Shown one piece after another: positions 4,277 through 9,998 of a stretch of 9,998 nucleotides of DNA. This DNA comes from Campylobacteraceae bacterium (GTDB taxonomy: Bacteria > Campylobacterota > Campylobacteria > Campylobacterales > Sulfurospirillaceae): positions 2,934 through 12,931 of the forward strand of contig JALUMJ010000042.1 in the NCBI GenBank assembly GCA_027040375.1, read 5' to 3'. The notes beneath the pieces are model-generated. The model was given only the letters and a program-made list of their open reading frames with translations, had not been told where the DNA came from and did no database searches. The position numbers and the translations under genes were made by a program. Each line of letters opens with the position of its first letter. Positions within the stretch are counted from its first letter, which is position 1.

Positions 4277-7136
4277 TCATCTTTTTGTTATGACCAAGTA
4301 GCATTTTCTCTATCTCGTCGCTAGGGACTGGTCTTGAATAATAGTATCCTTGGATGACTTCACAACCCATATCAAACAATAAATCATACTGTTCTTTTGT
4401 TTCAACTCCCTCAGCAAGAACTTTTATGTCCAAGCCTTTCGAAAGGTCGATTACAGCTTTCGCTATAGCCTTATCTTTTTTACTTACAACTATATCATCC
4501 ACAAATGTTTTATCAATTTTTAGTTTTGAAATAGAAAGATACTTTAGATAACCAAGAGATGAGTAACCAGTTCCAAAATCATCAATAGCCACACTAACTC
4601 CCAAATCTGCAAAACATTTTAATGCTTTTTGAGTGCTTTCTTTATTTTCCATAATATGACGCTCGATAAGCTCAGCTTCTATATTCACACCATTGCAACC
4701 TGTTTGTTTTGAAAGTTTCTCAAAGTTTATGAAAAAATCCTTATATTCTAACTGTTTAGCAGTAAAATTTATAGACATAGTTTCTATATCATACCCAGCA
4801 TCTCGCCACTCTTTCATCTGCAACATTGCTTTTTTGGAGATAAGGTCACCTAATTCTATGATAATATCACTATCTTCAGCGATTTGGATAAAATAATCTG
4901 GATAAACAAGACCTTTGCTTGGATGATTCCATCGCACAAGAGCTTCTACCCCTATAATCTTTTTATTGCGCATATCAAACTGGGGTTGATAATGCAAAAC
5001 AAACTCATCATTTCTCACTGCATTTCTTAACTGATTTTCTATCTTTATATGTTCCAATACATTGGAATCCATGCTTTCATCATAAAAAACATACCGATTT
5101 TTTCCACTGTTTTTAGCCCTATACATAGCCAAATCTGCAAGCTTTAACAGCGATTGAGCATCACTCGCATCATTTGGAAACACAGAAATTCCTATGCTAA
5201 AAGTTGTTTTAACCAGCTCTCCTTTAAGATTAAAAGGCTTTTGAAATCTACTCGAAATTTTTTGGACTACATGTGAAATATCTTCGATACTATTTATGGA
5301 ATCTATGATAATTATAAATTCATCTCCTCCAAAGCGTGCTATTGTATCTGTTTCTCTAACTAACATTCTAAGCAATCCAGAAGTCTCTATAAGCAATAAA
5401 TCTCCCAAATCATGACCAAAAGCATCATTGATTTGCTTGAAATTATCGATATCTAGAAAAACAACTGCTAGCATCTTTTTACTTCTTGTAGCTTTTTTTA
5501 TGCCCTGCGATAACCTATCCATAAGTAAAACTCGATTTGGCAAAGAGGTAAGAGAGTCATGTTTTGTTTGAAAGAGCAATTTCTCTTGTTGCAAAGCAAA
5601 ATCTTTTTCTATTTTTTTTCTTTGCGTGATATCTCTAAACACAAAATAACCCACATCTTCGTTATTTAAGGTAATTTTAGTTGCTATAATATTTAGCCAA
5701 ATTTGTCTGTTTTTGATAGTTTTCGCTTGAATCTCAAAATCGACCTTGTTTCCTTCTCTAACTATATCTAATTTACTTTGCAAAAACTCAACTGAATTTT
5801 TTCCATTATCTTGTTTTAAAGGAAAATAATCTTGAGTTTCAAGTGTCAATATCTCGTCTTTATTGTTTGCTTCAAAAATCATCATAGTGGCATCGTTAAT
5901 ATCATAAAGTTCTTTATCTTTTGAAAGGCCTAGCCCTTCTGTTGAGTCATAAAAAAGCTTTTTAAAGACATTTCTGCTCTCTTCTAACTCATCTGTTCTG
6001 CTTTCTACTGTGTATTCAAGTTTTTTAAAAAGTTTTTTTATCTTTACTGATAACAGTAAAAATAAAACTACCATAGCCAATAAAATAATAACAGCAATCA
6101 TGATACTCTTATAAACTGTTCGTTTTAAGCCTTCTTTAATAATCTCTTTTTGCTTCATATGTAACTTGCTGTAATCTTTAACTTGCGTACCAATCACCCA
6201 ATTCAAATCAGGAATCAATCTTATATAAGAATCTCCTCTTTTACCATTTTTTGAGATATAATTCATAAAAAATCCATCAGGATTTATATAAGCACCTCTT
6301 ATAGCATCTCTTACTATATGTCTCCCTTTTACTACATCATTCCATCTGTTTATATTTTTAAAATTTCCATTTCCCATAATGCTGTTGTCAGTAACATCAT
6401 AAGCAAAGATATATCCAAATTGGTCTTTTTGCAAAGTTGAAAGATACTTTTTAAGAGAAACTTTAACCTGCTTTAAAATATCTTCTTCATATCTTCCTGA
6501 ACCTATAAATATACCAAGTGGCTTAAAGATTTTTACGAAACCAATCTTTTTTTTCATCTTTTTTTCGCCAATTTTATTCCACCACCAAGTTGAAAAACCT
6601 TCGTTTTTTGTTTTGGTTAGTTTTATAGCCCTTCTTATCGTATATTCCTTTTTTCCATCTAAAAAATTTATCTGATTCGTTCCTTCTAGTCTAGGAGTAG
6701 TTGGAAGCAATACACAAGTACCGTCTAATTTATATATAAAGTAGTAACCTGTTTTATTATCAAAAAATCTTTTCTCCCTTAGGTTATCCTTAATCCTTTG
6801 AAAAAGTATGCCTTTTGGGAAGGTGCTAAATTGGTCATATGCGCTTTTGATGATTTCCCAACCAGCATTAACATCGTTTTTTACTGCTTCTTTTTCTTTT
6901 TCTTCAAGTGAATTTTTATATATATCAATAAAATCAACCAGTTTTTGAATCTTGTCTTGAGCTTCCATTTTGGCTCTGTTGCAGTATATTTTATTTACAT
7001 TTCGTAAGGAATTATTATAATTTTCTAAAGAACTTGTTGTGAATACATATATAAGTGAGGCAGAAATTAGGATAAAACTTAACGCTGCTATAGAAATCAT
7101 GAGTTTCAATAATCCATTGCTACTATTAAGCTTCAT
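4272..7136 (-). CDS. Membrane Cache-PAS-GGDEF-EAL cyclic-di-GMP synthase/phosphodiesterase
   Basis: A 954-residue transmembrane signalling protein. In order it has a membrane helix (about 12-33), a periplasmic region of about 310 residues, a second helix (about 344-365), a linker helix, a PAS domain (about 388-505), GGDEF (about 522-685) and EAL (about 695-948). The periplasmic part holds two Cache-like units, marked by TGYYFIYKLDGTCVLLP (129-145) and FGYIFAYDVTDNSIMG (240-255). The cyclase site GGDEF (603-607) is intact, with the product-inhibition site RETD (594-597) exactly five residues before it. The EAL side keeps EAL (731-733), Asn790, Glu822, Glu825, DDFGTGYSSL (852-861), Lys873, Glu909 and QGY (929-931). 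Both activities are therefore plausible, with cyclic-di-GMP made or degraded according to a periplasmic ligand. Its ribosome site AAGGAG overlaps the TAA stop of the permease gene, so the two are translationally linked. The ligand is unknown. Confidence 0.95.
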   Translation of the reverse strand: MKLNSSNGLLKLMISIAALSFILISASLIYVFTTSSLENYNNSLRNVNKIYCNRAKMEAQDKIQKLVDFIDIYKNSLEEKEKEAVKNDVNAGWEIIKSAYDQFSTFPKGILFQRIKDNLREKRFFDNKTGYYFIYKLDGTCVLLPTTPRLEGTNQINFLDGKKEYTIRRAIKLTKTKNEGFSTWWWNKIGEKKMKKKIGFVKIFKPLGIFIGSGRYEEDILKQVKVSLKKYLSTLQKDQFGYIFAYDVTDNSIMGNGNFKNINRWNDVVKGRHIVRDAIRGAYINPDGFFMNYISKNGKRGDSYIRLIPDLNWVIGTQVKDYSKLHMKQKEIIKEGLKRTVYKSIMIAVIILLAMVVLFLLLSVKIKKLFKKLEYTVESRTDELEESRNVFKKLFYDSTEGLGLSKDKELYDINDATMMIFEANNKDEILTLETQDYFPLKQDNGKNSVEFLQSKLDIVREGNKVDFEIQAKTIKNRQIWLNIIATKITLNNEDVGYFVFRDITQRKKIEKDFALQQEKLLFQTKHDSLTSLPNRVLLMDRLSQGIKKATRSKKMLAVVFLDIDNFKQINDAFGHDLGDLLLIETSGLLRMLVRETDTIARFGGDEFIIIIDSINSIEDISHVVQKISSRFQKPFNLKGELVKTTFSIGISVFPNDASDAQSLLKLADLAMYRAKNSGKNRYVFYDESMDSNVLEHIKIENQLRNAVRNDEFVLHYQPQFDMRNKKIIGVEALVRWNHPSKGLVYPDYFIQIAEDSDIIIELGDLISKKAMLQMKEWRDAGYDIETMSINFTAKQLEYKDFFINFEKLSKQTGCNGVNIEAELIERHIMENKESTQKALKCFADLGVSVAIDDFGTGYSSLGYLKYLSISKLKIDKTFVDDIVVSKKDKAIAKAVIDLSKGLDIKVLAEGVETKEQYDLLFDMGCEVIQGYYYSRPVPSDEIEKMLLGHNKKMI

Positions 7137-7146
7137 CCCTCTCTCC

Positions 7147-8394
7147 TTAATATCCGTCTAAATGTCTAGTTTTTGGTAAAACCAAATTTAAAAATATCCC
7201 TACGATTGCTCCAAGTCCGATGCCACTAAATGCAACTCCACCGAAGTCAAAAGTCATGCCGCCAATTGCAAAAACTAAAATCATAGAAACTATAATCATA
7301 TTTCTTGGGTCTTCTAAGTCTGCTTTTTCTTTTATCAAAGTTCCCATCCCAATAGATGTAATTATACCAAAAAGAAGGAGCATGATTCCACCCATCACAG
7401 GAACTGGGATAGTCGCCAATGCGCCACCTAGTTTTCCAACAAATGCTAATACTATAGCAAAAATCGCCGCCCAAGTCATAATAGCTGGATTATAAGCTTT
7501 TGTGATAGTTACAGCACCAGTCACTTCAGAGTAGGTTGTATTCGGTGGTCCACCAAAACAAGAAGCTAAACTAGTGGCCAAACCATCTCCTAAAAGAGTA
7601 TTTTTAAGTCCAGGCTCTTTTAGATAATCTTTACCAGTAACTCTACTGATGGCTAAAATATCGCCTATATGCTCAACCGCAGGAGCGATTGCGATAGGCA
7701 CAATATACAAAACAGCTTGCCAATTTAGCTCTGGCGTTGTAAAATGCGGAATCGCAAACCAAGACGCTTTGACAACCGCGTCAAAGCTCACTATGCCATA
7801 CATCAAAGAGACGATATAGCCAGCCACAACTCCCGATAAAATAGGCAATAGTCTAAAGACACCTTTTCCAAGTAGTGAAACTAAAAGCGTAACAGTTAGA
7901 GAGACCATAGATATCACGATTGCCGTATCAAATGGTACCAACACTATAGCGCCATCACCAGTTTTTCCCATGGCCATATGCACTGCTACTGGAGATAAAA
8001 TCAAACCAATAGTCATAATAACTGGTCCAACAACAACAGCTGGCAAAAGCTTATGTATAAAGCCTGAACCTTTTAGTCTTATGATAAAACTCAAAACTAC
8101 ATACAAAAGACCAGCAGCCACAAGTCCTGACATAGTTCCTGCTATTCCCCAAGTTTTTACACCATAGATAATAGGAGCAATAAAGGCAAAAGAAGACGCC
8201 AAAAATATAGGTGGAACCGCTTTTCTATTTATCACTTGAAATAAAAGTGTTCCAATACCCGCTGTAAAAAGAGCAACATTTGAATCCAAACCCGTTAAAA
8301 TCGGAACCAAAACCAAAGCACCAAATGCCACAAACAAAAACTGTAAACCAATAATGCTATCTTTCAAGCGAAACTTATAATCTGTCTTACTCAT
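7147..8394 (-). CDS. NCS2 family uracil/xanthine-type permease (UraA-like)
   Basis: A 415-residue inner-membrane proton symporter of the NCS2 (nucleobase:cation symporter-2) family, with about 14 hydrophobic segments. Diagnostic stretches (numbering from this start) are VEHIGD (240-245) on TM8, where Glu241 matches the substrate-binding Glu of E. coli UraA, and GGPPNTTYSEVTGAV (281-295) on TM10, with the second conserved Glu. Position 245 is Asp as in xanthine carriers rather than His as in UraA, while TM10 is UraA-like, so uracil versus xanthine cannot be settled. I chose ATG 8394 because AAGGGG lies 4 nt upstream and the family N-terminus begins near here. An in-frame TTG at 8445 would add 17 residues encoded by the adjacent hairpin arm. 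It lies between dxr and the cyclic-di-GMP enzyme, with 10 nt to the latter. Confidence 0.9.
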   Translation of the reverse strand: MSKTDYKFRLKDSIIGLQFLFVAFGALVLVPILTGLDSNVALFTAGIGTLLFQVINRKAVPPIFLASSFAFIAPIIYGVKTWGIAGTMSGLVAAGLLYVVLSFIIRLKGSGFIHKLLPAVVVGPVIMTIGLILSPVAVHMAMGKTGDGAIVLVPFDTAIVISMVSLTVTLLVSLLGKGVFRLLPILSGVVAGYIVSLMYGIVSFDAVVKASWFAIPHFTTPELNWQAVLYIVPIAIAPAVEHIGDILAISRVTGKDYLKEPGLKNTLLGDGLATSLASCFGGPPNTTYSEVTGAVTITKAYNPAIMTWAAIFAIVLAFVGKLGGALATIPVPVMGGIMLLLFGIITSIGMGTLIKEKADLEDPRNMIIVSMILVFAIGGMTFDFGGVAFSGIGLGAIVGIFLNLVLPKTRHLDGY

Positions 8395-8398
8395 AAAA

Positions 8399-8404
8399 CC
8401 CCTT
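8399..8404 (-). promoter_or_regulatory. Ribosome binding site deciding the permease start
   Basis: AAGGGG on the minus strand lies 4 nt before the ATG at 8394 and only 4 nt beyond the foot of the 28-bp inverted repeat (ending at 8408). It favours the short permease start. If the long hairpin folds in the mRNA it stands directly upstream of this site and could hinder ribosome access. Confidence 0.6.
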
Positions 8405-8407
8405 TTT

Positions 8408-8498
8408 GTTAGCAAATTTTTAGTCAAACTATTTCTTAGAGACAAATCCTCCTGTTAGTCTGAGTCTCACGAAATAGTTTGACTAAAAATTTGCTAAC
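8408..8498. repeat. Perfect 28-bp inverted repeat with a 35-bp centre between dxr and the permease
   Basis: Bases 8408-8435 are the exact reverse complement of 8471-8498, with no mismatch in 28 bp. The 35-bp centre (8436-8470) carries a further 5-bp stem, GAGAC (8439-8443) with GTCTC (8464-8468). In the leftward transcript the 5' arm begins at the last codon of dxr, so the TAG stop (8496-8494) lies inside the stem. The loop displays a strong Shine-Dalgarno-like AGGAGGA (8453-8447), and the 3' arm ends 4 nt before the permease ribosome site. No T-run follows on either strand, so it is not a standard intrinsic terminator. It could be a miniature inverted-repeat element, a template-switch palindrome, or an RNA control or RNase III processing structure. 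It takes up nearly the whole 99-bp gap. Confidence 0.9.
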
Positions 8499-9558
8499 TA
8501 CAAAATTTTCTTACTTCTTTATCAATCTCAAAAATATCATCTAAATTTTTTGGTAAAATATCGCTAAATTTTTTATATGCTTTTTTGTTTATCTTTGCAA
8601 CTTCTAGGATATTTATCTCGTTATTCAAAAATCTCTCCACGCTTATCTCGTTTGCAGCATTTAGCACTACACCTCTTTGTGGATTTTTAAGGATATCTTC
8701 TCTTATCTCCCATATCGGATATCGCTCCTGCCTTATCTCTTTGAATTGCAGATTTCCAACCTCAACCAAGTCCACATGTGGAAGTATCTCTTCTTGCACT
8801 TTGCCCATCAATGCAAAAGATATAGGAAGCTTCATATCAGCATTTGCTATGTGAGCAGTTGTACTCCCATCTTTAAAATTTATCATGGCATGTATGATTG
8901 ATTTGGTCTCTATCAATGCATCTACTTTTTCGCAATCGTACAACCATCTTGCTTCTAAAAGCTCAAATACTTTATTTGTCATCGTAGCGCTATCTATCGT
9001 GATTTTTCTGCCCATTTTCCAATTTGGGTGATTTAGAGCCTCGGCTGAACTCATCTTAGATAATTTTTCTAAAGGAGTGTCTCTAAAAGCTCCTCCGCTA
9101 GCTGTTATAGTCATCGAACTTATAGGCTTGTTTTGCAGCAAATACCATAAGCCAAAATGCTCACTGTCTATCGGGATGATTTTTGAAGTTTGGAGTAAAT
9201 TTCCAGCTACCACTAAAGATTCTTTATTTGCCAAAGCTAGTCTTTTGCCAAGTTTTTGTGTCAAGACAGATGGAGAAAGACCAGCAAAACCAACAAGTGC
9301 ATTGACGACCAAATCACTTTTACTTTGTTCGATTGCTTCTAAAATACCGTCACTACCATACAAAACTTTTTTATGTTTTACTTCACTGATTTGTTTTTTA
9401 TCTGCGATACATACGATTTTGGGGTGAAATTCTTTGATTTGCTCGTTTAATAACTTTATATTTTTTCCAGCAACCAAAGTTTCTACGCCCAAATCAAATC
9501 TTTTTGCAACTTTAAGAGTATTTACGCCGATGGAACCAGTCGAGCCTAAAATAACCAT
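8494..9558 (-). CDS. dxr: 1-deoxy-D-xylulose 5-phosphate reductoisomerase (Dxr/IspC)
   Basis: A 354-residue cytoplasmic enzyme that rearranges and reduces DXP to 2-C-methyl-D-erythritol 4-phosphate with NADPH, the first committed step of the MEP isoprenoid pathway. Visible features are the NADPH-binding GSTGSIG (5-11), LANKESLV (109-116), the metal site IPIDSEHF with Asp131 and Glu133, ASGGAF (153-158), HPNWKMGRKITIDSATMTNK (177-196) with His177, Ser190, Asn195 and Lys196, then Glu199 as the third metal ligand. NAANE (300-304) lies in the C-terminal domain. All catalytic residues are present, and the length suits the shorter Campylobacterota form. The ATG abuts the cdsA stop (TAAATG), so translation is coupled. 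The final codons and the TAG stop lie in the arm of a perfect inverted repeat. Confidence 0.96.
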   Translation of the reverse strand: MVILGSTGSIGVNTLKVAKRFDLGVETLVAGKNIKLLNEQIKEFHPKIVCIADKKQISEVKHKKVLYGSDGILEAIEQSKSDLVVNALVGFAGLSPSVLTQKLGKRLALANKESLVVAGNLLQTSKIIPIDSEHFGLWYLLQNKPISSMTITASGGAFRDTPLEKLSKMSSAEALNHPNWKMGRKITIDSATMTNKVFELLEARWLYDCEKVDALIETKSIIHAMINFKDGSTTAHIANADMKLPISFALMGKVQEEILPHVDLVEVGNLQFKEIRQERYPIWEIREDILKNPQRGVVLNAANEISVERFLNNEINILEVAKINKKAYKKFSDILPKNLDDIFEIDKEVRKFCS

Positions 9559-9998
9559 TTATAACAATCCACGAAGTAAAACTAGCATTATAATCGAAGC
9601 AAACATGTACCCATCGCTCCTATCAAGCATACCACCGTGTCCTGGAAATATATCTCCGCTGTCTTTTACTCCTGCTTCTCTTTTTAAATAACTCTCAAAA
9701 AGATCACCCCAAACGGACGATAAAGAGACTAAAAACGAAACAAGCAAAGAAGAAAAAAGATTAACGCTAGTTAAACCAAATAGCGTTCCCAAGATAGTAG
9801 CCATCAAGATTCCTCCTACCACTCCTTCCCAAGTTTTGTTTGGAGAAGTTAGCGAAAAAGAAGTCTTTCCTATACTTTTACCAACAACATAGGCACCGAT
9901 ATCAGCAGAAGAGACGATGATAAAAAGCCAGATAAGAGAATTTAGTCCAAAATCTTTATATAGTGCTATCAAAAAAAGCATAGATGCAGAAGGATAAA
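9559..9998 (-). CDS. cdsA: Phosphatidate cytidylyltransferase CdsA, C-terminal part (cut by window edge)
   Basis: The last 146 codons of an inner-membrane enzyme that makes CDP-diacylglycerol from CTP and phosphatidic acid, the branch point for all phospholipids. The frame is open to the right edge with YPSAS before the first visible Met (9981), so that Met is probably internal. Diagnostic sequences are SADIGAYVVGKSIGK followed by SPNKTWEG, and the C-terminal CdsA signature running from GDLFESYLKREAGVKDSGD to PGHGGMLDRSD, with the conserved KDS, PGHGG and two aspartates. Hydrophobic helices lie between these motifs and at the C-terminus. It directly precedes dxr with no gap. As I recall, the cdsA-dxr pair is conserved across Campylobacterota. 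Confidence 0.93.
   Translation of the reverse strand, partial: YPSASMLFLIALYKDFGLNSLIWLFIIVSSADIGAYVVGKSIGKTSFSLTSPNKTWEGVVGGILMATILGTLFGLTSVNLFSSLLVSFLVSLSSVWGDLFESYLKREAGVKDSGDIFPGHGGMLDRSDGYMFASIIMLVLLRGLL

Noticed and set aside
4272..7136. Frameshift or degenerate catalytic motif in the large signalling protein
   Set aside because: The frame is continuous and all key GGDEF and EAL residues are present; only the ELIE variation was noted.
8395..8493. Purine-type riboswitch before the nucleobase permease
   Set aside because: The gap is taken up by one long perfect stem; I see no three-way junction or conserved purine riboswitch core.
8408..8498. Intrinsic terminator after dxr
   Set aside because: The stem is AT-rich and far longer than usual, and neither side is followed by a T-run; leftward the next bases are AAAAGGGG.
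8408..8498. Invertible promoter-type phase-variation switch
   Set aside because: The 35-bp segment between the repeats is too short for known site-specific inversion, and no recombinase gene is in the window.
9077..9427. Open frame of 116 codons on the plus strand opposite dxr
   Set aside because: It is antisense to the highly conserved dxr reading frame; composition is low-complexity Ser/Leu/Pro-rich as expected for a shadow frame.

Overview
The window looks like a chromosomal housekeeping region of a low-GC, flagellated member of the Campylobacterota (Epsilonproteobacteria). A free-living relative of Sulfurimonas or Sulfuricurvum would fit, but I cannot fix the genus. The reasons are the AT-rich composition, menaquinone synthesis by the futalosine route (MqnD), and two gene neighbourhoods that I recall from Campylobacter jejuni: recA / mqnD-like gene / fliQ / murB, and cdsA / dxr / peptidase / tsaD. 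Here the two blocks meet tail to tail.

Layout. The left edge (1-33) holds the first codons of a leftward gene, probably recA. A divergent intergenic region of about 274 bp follows, dominated by a long imperfect palindrome (153-268). Then come three rightward genes: mqnD (308-1171), fliQ (1304-1570) and murB (1567-2373). A 132-bp gap rich in nested inverted repeats separates mqnD from fliQ, and murB starts on a TTG inside the fliQ stop. A short convergent gap (2374-2487) separates this block from six leftward genes. In transcription order these are cdsA (cut by the right edge), dxr, an NCS2 nucleobase permease, a large Cache-PAS-GGDEF-EAL cyclic-di-GMP enzyme, an exported M15-type zinc DD-carboxypeptidase, and tsaD. 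The leftward genes are packed with gaps of 0 to 29 bp, except for 99 bp between dxr and the permease, which is filled by a perfect 28-bp inverted repeat.

How the genes fit together. Several products serve the envelope: MurB makes the muramic acid precursor, the M15 enzyme probably trims peptidoglycan peptides, CdsA supplies CDP-diacylglycerol for phospholipids, and Dxr supplies isoprenoid precursors needed for carrier lipids and quinone tails. MqnD supplies the menaquinone ring. FliQ is part of the flagellar export gate, and the GGDEF-EAL protein could set cyclic-di-GMP levels that control motility or attachment. TsaD makes the universal t6A tRNA modification.

Most of the window is ordinary conserved core sequence. 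I do not see a new defence system, mobile element with a transposase, CRISPR array, or tRNA/rRNA gene. The unexplained structure lies in the three palindromic intergenic elements (153-268, about 1168-1292, and 8408-8498). A second point of interest is the tight coupling of a nucleobase permease with a periplasm-sensing cyclic-di-GMP enzyme.
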